A stretch of 64,000 nt of DNA from Phascolomyces articulosus (Eukaryota; Mucoromycota; Mucoromycetes; Mucorales; Lichtheimiaceae), in NCBI GenBank assembly GCA_025677815.1, contig JAIXMP010000002.1, positions 992,001 through 1,056,000 of the forward strand. Reading direction: 5' to 3'. Position numbers and translations under genes: made by a program. The notes under the pieces were generated by a model. The model had not been told where the DNA came from. It saw only the letters and a program-made list of their open reading frames with translations, and did no database searches. This document shows, piece by piece, positions 1-12,400 of the stretch. Every line of letters begins with the position of its first letter. The stretch's first letter is position 1.

Positions 1-1870
1 CGGGATATTGAATAAAAAATTATTAACTAGAGTTATTACCATTGACTGCCTTGCTCATGGACAAATCACTTTACTAATTATACACAATGCTATCTCAGAC
101 CGTGGATAATATATTCTTTATTCAAAATGGATCAACAATAATCAACAATTCATCATGGTATTTCTTGGCAAGAACTGAGCTATGTGACACGAATAATCAT
201 TCTTTGGTTCTCGACTCTTTACCAATTCTAGTTTTACAAAAGGCATGAGCATTAATACATTTTCAACCATGGAGAACGTATAATAGATTTATGTTGGCCG
301 CTCTAATTCTTGTTGATGTGTAAATAACAATCATAATATTCTCAACCGTAATCAAATTATAGTGTTTAATTGTCCATTATAGAAAGGGTAAGCATTGCTG
401 AAACATAAAAGTAAATATTTCATGTTATACTACATATAAATATTGATGATACAATGGAGGAGGGTGAGACGGCGCACATTGCTTGCCGGATATTTCGTGC
501 CGATTCATCCAATGTAAGTATATATGCAAATTCCGAAAGGTACGTGTATTATATATATAATATTGAATGAATAACGTAGCTAAATGTAGCGAATGCAGTT
601 GGTACTACACTACTTATTATTCAATCCGGTTATTCTTAGCATTATTCTATCTATAAATTGGAAATGGGAGAGTCTTATTCTTCAATAAAAGAATAATACT
701 ATTGTTTGGTCAAGATAATAGTGTTATAAAGTATCACCCATTGAAAACTAACTGAACATTACGTCGTAATGCATAATACTTATTCTTTAACTGCATAAAA
801 TTATATAAAGGAGAATAGTCCTTCATCAACGAACATTAATCTGTTATAAACAGCAACTAAATCCTTCTTTTAAATTACAATATGCCCTACACTAGCTACA
901 AACGTATTATATAACGGAGAAAAATTGTCGCGATTCAAGACGATTTTTACTATAACAGCATATGTAACCGACAAAAGACAAGCGACGACTGCATAAAAAT
1001 ATACTTTCTCCAATTCAGAGACTCCTTTATTTCTAACATTTGTATTTATTTATTTTTTTGCTGCATGCAAGTAAAAGAACATACGACCTTCCCTATTTGT
1101 TTATAATTATAACTTAACATTTATTCAATCTGTTTGATGAGGTTGCCAACAATTGATGATGATTTATTTTGACTGAAGATGGATATTTAAACCAAATACA
1201 GAAAAAATGCTTTAATTATTATAAAAAAAAGCCCCTTTCTTCTGCGGGAAATCGGCAAAAGCCCACGGAGATTCGTATCACATTGTACAAACAGTGTGTG
1301 TAATGACAAAAACGAAGCTATTTATTGTATTTACCTGTTTTGGTTTTTTAAACGAACAACAACAAAAAGCATTTTGGCTCTTCGGAAGGTCAAATAGAGA
1401 TAATATAACCAGTTTTTGAGGAGGAGATGAGTCTTTTTCATCATCTGCATATGATTTTAGACCGACATCATCTTTAAAAGAGTTATATTTTGGTTTCCGA
1501 ATCATGGATAAGATCAAAAATATATATTCTCACTTGTATATAGTCGTCCATGATCATAATTGAATACAAGTTATTATTACTAACAAGAGCAAACATGGTG
1601 CATGAATTATTATTATATAAATGACACGTTGAATTAATTTATTATAACGTGATAATGAGCAATGTGTACACACATACATCTTTACACTGTTGTTTGTTGT
1701 TGCTACTACGTTACACTGCACGAAACTGTTTATAGACATGCGTCGTCCGCGCTTTTTTCTTTTTCTTCTTGCTCAAACGACGCCTCCTATTTTTCTTTCT
1801 TCTTTTCCTATTTTTTTTCTTTTTTTTTTAATATAGTTGTCGATTCTATTCGAAAAGGAAGGAAGTAATC
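1..1870. other. Intergenic region, left edge
   Basis: AT-rich sequence with no convincing gene. A 20-codon exon-like stretch at 454-513 begins with ATG and ends at a good splice donor (GTAAGT), but I could not find a continuing exon. The last 150 bases before the phospholipase D start are T-rich with long pyrimidine runs (about 1752-1830), typical of a fungal 5' leader or promoter. Confidence 0.5.
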
Positions 1871-4800
1871 ATGGCGTGCACTTCCGGTATAGTTTCATTC
1901 TTTAATAGCTTTACTCATAAAGTAGAGCATAAAGTGAAGAATATATTCCACAAGGAAACGGAGGAGGAACGTGAACATAATTATCAAACAACAACCCATC
2001 GCTATGGATCATTTGCTCCTGTACGTCATGATACAAGTGTCAAGTTCTTCATTGATGGGCATGATTATTGTTGGTAAGTTTTCATATCCACATAATCTGT
2101 CAATGATGAATTCATACGACTATATATAATAATCATTTTATATTCCATCATGTTGAACCATTTAGGGCTGTTTCGGAAGCCATTGAGAATGCTAAGCATG
2201 TTATTTTCATTGAAGATTGGTGGTTGGTAAGGAATATATATATTCATACATGAAATAATGAGAGTTTGGCAAAAAAAAAAAAAAAAAAGAATGAAAAAAG
2301 TCGTTGGCGTATTTTGATAATAAATTTTCATGTCGATCTTGGGTGGATGGGCGTACTTCCCTCTTTTTTATTATTCTATAGACACCAGAGCTGGTAATTA
2401 TCATATTATTATATTATTATATAATATAATATATAATATATAAATATACTTATAGTTAATTTGTCTTGGATTCTTCATGTTGATATGGTAGTACCTTCGT
2501 CGTCCAGGATCCAAGTATCCAGAATTCCGCATTGATGCATTGTTGAAACGAAAGGCTGAACAAGGTGTCAAAATCTATATTGTTGTATACAAGGTAAATG
2601 AAAAATAATAGTTCATACTGCTTTAGACTATAACATGTTAAATTTATATATTATATAGGAAGTAAATCTTGCGATGACCTTGGATAGTAGACATACGAAA
2701 GATTGGTTGCAAAACTTGCATGAAAACATTGTCGGTGCGTGATTTTTTTTCTCCTATTTTCTTTTTGGACTGCATTTGTGTTTTTAACTTATAAAAAATT
2801 ATTTAGTTCAAAGACATCCTGATCATGCTATTGGAGGAACTTTCTTTTGGAGTCATCATGAAAAGTTTGTTGTGGTGGATCAAAAGATTGCATTTTTAGG
2901 TGGCATTGATTTATGTTTTGGGTAAGAAAATGAAAAGTTTCAATTCGAATTTGTATGTTTTGTGGTTTGCTGATCCTTGTTTATTTATATCAGCCGATGG
3001 GATACTCATAATCATCCACTTGCCGATTACCAAGGACCTGAACCTAATTTGAACATGTTCCCAGGTGAATATATAGAAATTTTTTGATGGATCTGATTAA
3101 GGTTATTTTTTACTAAATTTGGTAATATATATGATATATTATAGGCCAAGATTATAGTGATGCCAGAGTATGCGACTTTAAGGATGGTAAATTGATAAAT
3201 TAAGAAACAAAGGAAGGGTAAAAAAAAAATAACTTACCCGTCATTTTTATATATAGTTCAAAATTATGATATGATGCTAATCGATAAAACGACAATGCCT
3301 CGTATGCCTTGGCATGATATTTCCCTTTGTATGGTAAGTATTACTTTAATCTTTAATTAGTTCTCTAAAAAAACGTATTTGATTAATTTATATTTATATT
3401 TAATCATGTATATATATTAGTTGGGTGGTCCTGTTTTGGATGTCTGTCGTCATTTTTGTGAACGTTGGAATTATGTCAAGCATGAAAAGGCTTTGGATAA
3501 AGAACGTGTCCCTTATATTCAACCTCCACTTGGCGGTTTTAACATAAATATGCGTTTCAAGATTCCCGATGATAGTGAACCTATTAATCGTCGTCATCGT
3601 TTTGAACCAGGAACTCGTGGTATACGTGGTTCTTGCCGTACTCAAGTGCTCAGAAGCATTGGTGACTGGAGTTTGGGTTTGGACACCGAGGTAAAAGAGC
3701 ATGGCAGATGTACTGTTACGAAAGTCACGTGCTAATTTCATTTTATATTGTAATTAGCATTCGATTCAAAATGCTTATATTGCTACTATATATGGAGCCA
3801 AGCATTATGTATACATTGAGAATCAATTTTTCAGTAAGTTTTCTTTATAAACATAAATAATTATACTATTTACAGAATGAGAAAAGTTATTAATTTGATA
3901 ATAATGCATCATTTGATTAGTTACTGCCACCGATGAGGATGATAGTAACATTCTTAAGAATCAAATTGGCCAAGCGATCTTTAAACGTATTATTCGTGCT
4001 CATGAAGAGCGTGATGAAAATTTTAAAGTTATTGTCTTGATGCCACTCATGCCTGCTTTTCCAGCTGACTTAAGTACCAAAGAAGCTGCTAGTGCTCGGT
4101 CAGTATTATAAAAAGAAAATATGTTGAACTTTTACTCATTATAGCAATTTACATATAATAGTATGATTATGCATTATCAATATATTTCCATTTGTCGTGG
4201 TGGTAACAGTATTATTGATAAACTCAAGGCAGCAGGCGTTGACCCAGATAAATATATTCGATTCTTCAGTCTTCGTAGTTACGATCGTATCAATCGTCGA
4301 AAGGTAAAAAGGATTTCTTTTTTTTTTTTTGGTATGATCAAAATTGCATATGACTAAATTAAAACATTTAGATGGAAGAAATGCTTGCTCGTGCAGCTGG
4401 TTATACATCAGATGTGACAGTATCACTTGAAGAACAAGTAGAAACAACTGCAGTAGCAGAAGATGGTACTGTCAAGATTAAATGGTCAGAAGAAGTATAT
4501 GATGCTAATGCATGTATTGCCAAGGATTCTATTGCTCATTATGCAATGAAGGATGGCGGAAACTTGGCAGATGAACCCTGGGTGACAGATACCAAGGATT
4601 CTCAACCTCGGGATGCAGCTGCTGAGCACGAAGAGCGTAGCAGTTACGTTTCCGAGGAATCTTATATTCACGCTAAATTATTGATCGCCGATGGTAAGAC
4701 CCGGAAACATTTTTTCCGCACGCCCCCCCCCACCTCCCCCCAAAAAAAGACTGAACTTGATAAAATAACTTTACTTTTATAAAAATGTCAATTCAATAGA

Positions 4801-5665
4801 TCGTGTTGTGATTATGGGATCTGCCAATCTCAATGATCGGTCACAATGTGGTGATCGAGATTCTGAAATTGCTTTGCTTGTAGGTCATCTTAATTAAACA
4901 ATTAAATATTATAATAACAACAAAAAAATTATTAATATAAGATATTTCATACAGGTTGAAGATCAAGAAACAATTCCATCTCGTATGAACGGTCGTTATG
5001 TAAGAAAAAAGTCAAACCTGTTCCTGAATTTCGGGGGGGAGGTTGAAGTTGATAATTGAAGTTTTTCTCGTTTTTTTATTAACAAATCTTATAATATTTA
5101 GTATGAAGCAGCTAAATTTGCTGCCACGTTACGTCGTCAATTATGGAAGGAACATTTGGGATTATTACCAGATCAACCTATAGATGAAGTGAACAATGCT
5201 ATGCTTCCATTGCCTGTTCCCCAGATCAATTCAACAGGTTCCGAGGAGGATCGTTTAGTCATGGACCCGTGTCACCCCGATACACTTGCTCTGTGGAACG
5301 GAACAGCTGCCACCAACACTGTCGCATTCCGAAACGTTTTCCATTGTGTTCCTGATGATAACGGTAAATTTATATATTTTTTACAATAAGATTATAGTTT
5401 TCGTGTGGATTATAATTATTCTAACTTGCTTTATGTTTTTTTAGTGACCAATTGGGAACAATACCATTCATTCTATCCAGATCAAGACAAGGTGAATATT
5501 GGTCACGTTTATGATGATTCTATGCCTGTATCAGTGATTCGTGAAGAATTGAGTAAGATTCGAGGACATTTAGTTGAATTCCCATATAAATTCCTTGAAA
5601 ATATTGATATGCAAGGAGAATCGATTCCATTTATTACTGATGCAGTCCAAGAACTTTATACTTAA
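1871..5665 (+). CDS. Phospholipase D, HKD type (about 13 exons)
   Basis: Hydrolyses phosphatidylcholine to phosphatidic acid and choline at membranes. Joining exons gives a protein of about 830 residues. The first HKD motif is HHEKFVVVD followed by the GG(I)D context, encoded near 2850-2915. The second is HAKLLIADD followed by GSANLNDRS and RDSEIAL, encoded near 4671-4880 and split by an intron. The exon order also gives WWLTPELYLRRPG and YIENQFF, both typical of eukaryotic PLD. There is no PX or PH domain before the catalytic region, so this is a short form compared with yeast Spo14. The start chosen is the ATG at 1871, directly after a pyrimidine-rich leader. Exon 1 ends near 2072, exon 2 is 2166-2226, and a 12-nt microexon lies at 2382-2393. 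The stop is TAA at 5663-5665. Confidence in the family is very high; individual small introns were placed by eye. Confidence 0.95.
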
Positions 5666-6052
5666 ATATTTATAAAAAAAAAGAATTGAAAGCTATTATT
5701 ACTATTATTATTATTAAATAAATATATCATTTTAAACTATGAGAAAATAACAATGGGAAAGAGGAAAAATGACGACAACGTGCTTTGCATTACCATTTAA
5801 GGCTTCCGAGCGTTTTGACTCACATCGGGACAGGCTGAAAAATCTTTTTCCGATTTTCCCGTATTGTATATTGCGTTGATTTTGGGTGGGGAATTTCGGA
5901 CCCTTCTTTTTTCTTCTTTCTTTACACATTCTTTTTGATTCTTAAAGAAAAAAATATAACACGCAACAAAAACAAGATCGTCTAACAGCTGTTTTTTTTA
6001 TCATCCCATTCCTTTTTATTATATTCTTTTTACGTAAACAACATAACAGAAT
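5666..6052. other. Intergenic spacer and promoter of the downstream gene
   Basis: Sequence between the phospholipase D stop and the next ATG. A run of ATT repeats follows the stop codon at about 5698-5716. A T-rich tract at 5990-6035 precedes the next start. No gene is seen. Confidence 0.5.
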
Positions 6053-6592
6053 ATGGTGATTCTCGCAACTGGTAGACATTTATCCTCCGTCGCAACAGCC
6101 GCTGCCTTCAGCGTCCGTAGCCAAAGTAGTAGACAGCATAACAAGAAGAATACAACTACAAACATTTCTTCAACACTTGGCAAGATCCGTCAACAACAGA
6201 CAACTTCTTTTTCAAGTACTGCTACCCCTCGTGCATCTCATTATCAAGAACCTCCAAAATCTACTGCATCTGCTGGTCCTCGTTATTATGATAATCCTAG
6301 TCCTCGTAGTGATACAAGTAGCAGTAGTAGTCAAAGTAATTATAACTATTATAGTCATGCATCATCTGAAGGAGGTGCTGGTAGTAGTAGTAGCAGCAGC
6401 AGCAGCGCAAATGGTGGTCCAACAATTACAGAACAATCAATTCTTGGTGCATTCCCTCGACCCAACTTGAGTCCCACTTTACATTTTTCTATTTTTTCAA
6501 GTCATTATAACGATAACAACTCTTCTCTCAAAGATAATACAAAGTGTGCCAATTGTGCTGGACCTCATTCTACTGACTTTTGCCCTTGTTAA
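6053..6592 (+). CDS. Ser-rich protein with zinc-knuckle-like C-terminus, possibly mitochondrial
   Basis: A single-exon, 179-residue protein that I do not recognise as a named family. The first 30 residues are rich in Ala, Ser, Val and Arg and have no acidic residue, which fits a mitochondrial presequence. The middle (residues about 70-130) is low complexity with long Ser runs and Tyr/Asn patches. The C-terminus reads CANCAGPHSTDFCPC, spacing C-x2-C-x3-H-x4-C, one residue short of the classical CCHC zinc knuckle. The stop is TAA at 6590-6592. The reading frame is open over its whole length and starts at a well placed ATG, but the low-complexity centre gives little homology support. The function is unknown. 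Confidence 0.6.
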   Translation: MVILATGRHLSSVATAAAFSVRSQSSRQHNKKNTTTNISSTLGKIRQQQTTSFSSTATPRASHYQEPPKSTASAGPRYYDNPSPRSDTSSSSSQSNYNYYSHASSEGGAGSSSSSSSSANGGPTITEQSILGAFPRPNLSPTLHFSIFSSHYNDNNSSLKDNTKCANCAGPHSTDFCPC

Positions 6593-7490
6593 ACCCCAAC
6601 ATCATCAACAACAACACCAACTCCATAATCATTCAACTACTACTACTACAGTAACAAAATAGTACCATCATCCTATACTCTTTTCTTTTACCATCCTTCT
6701 TCGTCATATATAAATATATATATAATTCATTAGCACAACAACGTACTATTTTTGTTCTTCTTTTCCCTTTCGTACAAATTAACAGACACTCACTTTCTTC
6801 AAATATTTTCACACACACAAATTTCTTTTCTATATATATATATTCTTCTATATTTATCTTAAATACTTGCTTTGTCTTGCTCTCTTTATCCTCTATTCCC
6901 TCGCTATTCATTCTCATTCTCCGCTCGCTCACTCAATCACATATCACCTCCCGTATATAGACCTTATTATTATTATTATCTTTTGTTTTCTTTTTCGGTT
7001 TTACATCATGTCGTTGTCATTTTATTGTTCTTCATTCTTTTGTTATTTTGTCATGAATATTTTTAATATAAATTATGCTTTTTTTATTATTTTTTGCACA
7101 ATCATATCAATTATAAAAAAATTAAATCTTGGCAAAATTTTGGTTTCTTGGCTAATTAATGCATTAATAAATAGAATAAAGCCACGTTTTTTTTCGTTCC
7201 CAAGAAAAATGGCATTTGTGTGACAATTAGAAAATTTTTATATTAAAATGCTCACATCCAATATCACACGGGCCATCTACTAACCAAACTAGTCATTTAT
7301 TTTGACAATTTTTTTAATAGAAGATAATTTATTTCGCAGTATGAGCTAGGGCTATTATTATTGTCAAGCATAGAGAGTATTGTGATATGTATAAATAAAA
7401 TAAGAGTAAAGCATATATCAAATTAAATGTATAAGAAAACTGCTGTATCACGGGGAAAAAGGTAACAAACTAATGAAAAAGAACAATTAG
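6593..7490. other. Intergenic region
   Basis: Mostly T-rich and CA/TA-rich sequence, including TA dinucleotide runs near 6710-6724 and 6832-6842. Short open frames here have the composition of simple sequence. No gene is supported. Confidence 0.45.
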
Positions 7491-7492
7491 CC

Positions 7493-8133
7493 TTAGCATA
7501 GTTGCTGCCTTTTATATTCTTGTTCAGCATGCATTTTACGTAAATGAAGGATTGCTTTGGTGCTTTGGCACTGACGCCATTTGGCCAAAACCTTTCTTGA
7601 TGAAATACACATCGTCAATGTATGGACCGTATATGTAAGAGAGTACGTCGTATCAGTGATATCTTCAAAATTCAACATGAATCCCGGTCGAATCGTTAAT
7701 GATGCAGTGAGAGATAGAGTATAATTTATATCCAAATCGGTTGGGTATAGTAAAAAACGAGTGGGAATTGCTCGCCACACCAATTGTTTATATGAGCATT
7801 CCCAAAAGAAAAACTTGATTAAATCCGATTCATTGCAAAAGATGCAATTAGGCGATGTGAAAACTTGTGGGAGTTGGTGGTTTGGGCATTGTTGAAACGA
7901 AGCTTTTTTATGATGCAGGCGCCACCAAGTTGTATCGACCTTTTGTAGAAAGTTATTCGACCATTTTGTTTTGGATGCTCTGGATACCAACTTGGTAATT
8001 GATGTGTTGACTTTAAATGATGTTGTCTGTATGTTTGTTTGTTTTTTGTTGTAAGATCTGTGAGAACAACATTATTAAAAATGGTTAAAGGAATGAAACT
8101 CATACTGTGTAGTGGTAATGAAGGTAGAGACAA
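7493..8133 (-). mobile_element. Non-LTR (LINE) retrotransposon remnant, 3' end of the reverse transcriptase ORF
   Basis: Read on the minus strand, two overlapping frames together give the zinc-binding C-terminal region of a LINE polyprotein: WWRLHHKKASFQ, then CIFCNESDLIKFFFWEC and QLVWRAIPTRF, the W...C-x2-C...H/F...C...W layout that follows the reverse transcriptase in non-LTR elements. The upstream part lies in another frame (about 7950-8133), so a frameshift is present, and no upstream reverse transcriptase or endonuclease remains. The last frame ends with a clean stop at 7493. This is a dead 5'-truncated copy. Assignment to the LINE class is by motif pattern, not by database search. Confidence 0.6.
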
Positions 8134-8994
8134 ATTTCATAAAAATATTTACTGTTGTAAAATGCCTATAAAATCGAGCGAGTTTTACAATGATTTTATC
8201 TTATTTTACTAGTTTAACTGTATTCATTACTATCACACATCTAATATCTCGTGGCCATTACCTGAACGCCTTTATAAATATTATTCAACAAGTTTTTAAC
8301 TGGCTTATTATACCATCAAGTTTCATTAAATTATATAAAAAAAAGGAACACCACTCCGTTACAGAATCACGCTCCAATAGATTCATAGGTATTATAAAAG
8401 AAACCTAAATCATTTTGTTGGTTTATTTTTATGAATATGACTTTTATTACATTCATCTGCAACTACTACTACTAAACAAATTCTATCTAAATTATGATAT
8501 ACAAACCTATAAAATAATTCCTAGTATCCTGTTTTACGACAAAAGCAGCAATGGAAAAGGTTGTTTGTATAGGCAATAATAGCATCTAACATACGTTATT
8601 TGTGCTCTAATCTCTATAGTATCATTAATATGGAAAGAAAGCAATCGTGTTCCTAATATATTTATATAAATATATAATGTGAATCAAGTCATCTTTTATG
8701 TTTTCTAATATGCTGCTGCTATATTGAAAACCTTGGTAGAATGGATTTTCAAAAGTAAATGTCTAATAACCTTTTTTACTTGTAGGAAGGAGAGTAAATT
8801 TATATCATGATAACTATCATATGGAAAAAAAAACTTTTGTATAAAAAGAGTGCAGGGAATTTTGCCAATAGTATATCGGTAAATAGAAAAATCAACTTAC
8901 TAAATAAAGCTATTGTGCTTTTAGGCATATCTGTTACCATTGTGAATACTATATATACTAGAGACAACATAAAAGCCAACAAGAGTTCTCATTT
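8134..8994. other. Spacer between LINE remnant and DNA transposon
   Basis: AT-rich sequence without a supported gene. Short ORFs at 8190-8408 and 8807-9028 have no recognisable motif, and the second runs into the transposon end. Confidence 0.4.
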
Positions 8995-8997
8995 CTG
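8995..8997 (+). repeat. Target-site duplication CTG, left copy
   Basis: CTG immediately outside the CAC end, matched by CTG at 14564-14566. Three bases can match by chance, so the support comes from the agreement with the repeat boundary. Confidence 0.6.
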
Positions 8998-9069
8998 CAC
9001 ATTAGAAAAAAAAAAGACATTTTTTTGACAAAAAGACATTTTTCTGACATTTCAAACACCGACCCCAAA
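8998..9069 (+). repeat. Left terminal inverted repeat of the transposon
   Basis: Begins CACATTAG, then a run of ten A. Four GACA units follow at about 9016, 9027, 9034 and 9046, separated by T or A runs. It ends in CACCGACCCCAAA. It pairs with 14492-14563 at 70 of 72 positions. The reiterated GACA units are likely transposase contact sites (inference). Confidence 0.92.
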
Positions 9070-9100
9070 TGGGGGTGGGGATAACATGGATGTGCCTACT

Positions 9101-9195
9101 TGAGCCAATCAGAGAAAAAGTTAATAAATTTAATGGTTTTGGCCAATAAAATCTCGATTTAATAAAATCTGTTTCTATGCCTGGAGTCTATATAT
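9101..9195 (+). promoter_or_regulatory. Transposase promoter: CCAAT and TATA-like elements
   Basis: Inside the left end are a CCAAT box at 9105-9109 and a TATATAT stretch at 9189-9195. They lie about 295 and 210 bases before the transposase ATG at 9402. The leader between them and the ATG is rich in pyrimidines, as in host genes. Function is inferred from position only. Confidence 0.4.
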
Positions 9196-9401
9196 GTGTA
9201 ATACATTTTTCAGAGAGCGAAAGGTTGTGTGTGCCTGCATAATGCATTATAAAATGTATTTCTTCTTGTCTATTGTGAGAAATAAGATCAAGTGTTTCAT
9301 CTTTTCTTTCCCACCACTATTTTACTCGGTCCCATTCAACTCAATTCACCTACATTCGACTACATTCAAACGTACAGAATACTCTTGAATTCTTTTTCTC
9401 G

Positions 9402-12400
9402 ATGGAAGGGAATCTCAACTTTAAAAAAAGAGGTCGACCTTCTGGCCAAAAGAACGCCCAAGGACACAATGCTGGGAGACCTAAAAAAGTTGATCAAAAA
9501 CAAAAAAAATTATCGTTTAACACGGTCAATAGTAACAATGTTCCATCTTCATCAAACTCATCTGCCAGCGAGAAACATGACACCTCGATAGCACATATAC
9601 AACAAGAAACAACAGCATTGCCGTTGGATGATCAAGTACCCCTTGGGGAAATAATCTTTGACACCATGATGCCAGCACAAGAAGAAGAAATCGAAGGAGA
9701 AGAGGTGCTTGATGAAATTGATATTGAAGATGAAGATGAAGATGAAGATATTGATAGACAAGAAGGAACTGAAGATATCATTATTACAAGGACACGCGAA
9801 GCAGTGGATGACTATGATACTAATGCTACTGTCGATGAAACCACGAGAGACGATAACGATTCGAACAACGACACCTCCAATAATAATGGTGATGAACCCG
9901 AGGTACAAGTTGGTGTAATTCAAAAATACCTTGATGATATCCATCAGCGCATTGTCCTTGAGAAATATCCAGACGAATACAAAAGAGGAACCTTTTGGGT
10001 GCAGCCAAAAGAACCATTTTTTGCATTAATACATGATCTGAACCCGGATAGTCTTTATTATCCACGTATTTTTCTTTGGCTTCCTCATTTATTACTGGAA
10101 AAACTTGGAAAAAAAGTATTGAAATGCCCTAAATGTAAATCCGAACTCAAATCAACAGGGTATGTAGAAAAAGCACGTCGCGTAGTGGATCTTACTGAGT
10201 AAGTAATCTGAAAGTTTAATAAAATAATGTGAGACATGTGTTACTGTATATATAGTTAACATTACTAACTCTTTTCATTATTCAAGTTGCTTTTATATTC
10301 TTTCATCACGTTATAAATGTAAAAACAAAAGTAATTGCACGTTTACATCGGTTGCCAATAATGAAAATATTATTCGTCAACTCCCAAAGTTCCTTCAATG
10401 TCAATATCCTGGATACTTAACACACAGAAGTGGCGTGTCAAAAACAGTTGGTGATCTTTTACGACCTTGCATGCAAAATTCTGTCGGACCAAAGCGACTC
10501 CAGAAAATATTGCGCGAACTACACAAGCTTAAACACGCCAGACTTGAATTCCAATACCTTACTGCAGCTGTATATCGAAACGAAAACCCATTAATTGATA
10601 ATTATTTCACTTTGAATAACAGCAGCAATATATTACCTTCTTTCTCTGATTTCGACGATAAAAATGGATATGGAGGATTTATACCTTCACCCCAGTACTT
10701 TCGATCGTTTTACACCAAATACATGGAAGAAATCAGGCCTTTACTCGACAAACAAATGATGGTCCTTGATGCAAAGTATCTCAAGGGAGATCATTCGTTC
10801 AAAATCATCAAACTGATTGGAAAAGTTGATGGCTCACCAATTTTTACTGCTTTATACACAATTCTCAACGAGTATGAAGAAGTACGTTTACAATACCTTG
10901 TTCCAACAAAATCCCTTTCTCATTTAAAATATGCTTTTAATGCTGTACGACGCTCGCTCGATTTCTACGGTCATGGTCATCCCGAAATTTTTTTTACGGA
11001 TAACGTAAGAGGCGACAAGGGTTTTCTGGAAAATGTTTTTCCTTCATTGAAGGAAGCCCTCCAACCTGTAACAGATCCTGAACCCGGTAAATCCGTTGAT
11101 TATAGCAATTATCCAAAGTTAACAATTCCTGGAGACAGTGTAGAAATTCGTTGCATAAATGAAACTGATCGTATAGCATCTGCCGCACAAGAGTTGCTTG
11201 ATCTTATCAAAACACCTATCGCTAGTACTTCAGAGCCTACTCAACCAAAGCAAATAGTAGTCGGCTTTGATTGTGAATGGCCTACTGATCCTGTAACTCG
11301 TGAACCAGGAAAGCTTGCCACAATACAAATTGCTTATAACAATACGGTTGATATATACTGTGTTCATCATTTGGATGTCCTTCCTGAACCATTGATAGAG
11401 GTATTATCTAATTCAAACATTATCAAGTTTGGACGTGCTATACAAGGTGATTTAAAAAAAATTGAACGAAACTTTGGTCTTGATCCTGGTACTTGTGTTG
11501 GCGGATATGATGTTGCCTTATATTGCAAGGAACGTGGAGCTATTGAAAGACAAAGAATAAGCTTGTCTGAAATTTGCGCTCGAGTTTTAGAACGGTTTTT
11601 ACCGAAGGATAATAATGTTCGCCTCAGTGATTGGGATGCTAGTGATTTATCTGATACACAAATGGAATACGCTGCTTTGGATGCCTGGGCCGGCTTACAA
11701 ATTTATCATAAATTGAAACAGAATGAAGTGATAGGAAAACGAGTAACTAAACCAGTAAATGAAGGTATACATTAGCAGCATGTTATGGAAATTCATTTCA
11801 ATTTTGTATTCTTTGCAGTACTTTCATTCTGATATTTATCAAATGAAATAGGGACGTCCATATCTTATCATCCTTGGTCTATGGTTCTGCCCGCTGCTTA
11901 TGGAGAAATAAGCTGCCAACGAGATAAATTTGATAATAAAAAGTTAACCAAGACACAGGTTATAATCAACATAAAACAGGTCTTAGTTCCGAACGCAGTG
12001 GATAGAGATGGAAAACCTCTTTCTGAATACGGTCAAGTCCCATTTGAAATAGTTGCCAGATTATCCGATTTACGCACATCACATTCTGTTAATATCCAAA
12101 ATAATTCTCAAAATACTGTTGAAGAAACTGATAACAGTGAACAATCGAATAATGTTGATATATCTACAATAGGTATGTTCTGTATAGCTATTTAATATAT
12201 TTCTATGTTTATTATGATAAAATGGTTAATTAAACAAAAAAAAATACCTAGAAATGTATGGAAATGAACAAGTGAATGATGAAGATGATTATTACAGTAG
12301 CAATGAAAATATCACGTCCATCCTTCAAGATAACGAACCAACGCCTCATCAAGATCCAAACTCATCACAAATACAAACGGAAAGCAGAGAATATGGAAAT

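Noticed and set aside
6177..6470. Overlapping frame inside the Ser-rich gene
   Set aside because: Repetitive Val/Leu composition comes from reading the AGT/AGC repeats in another frame.
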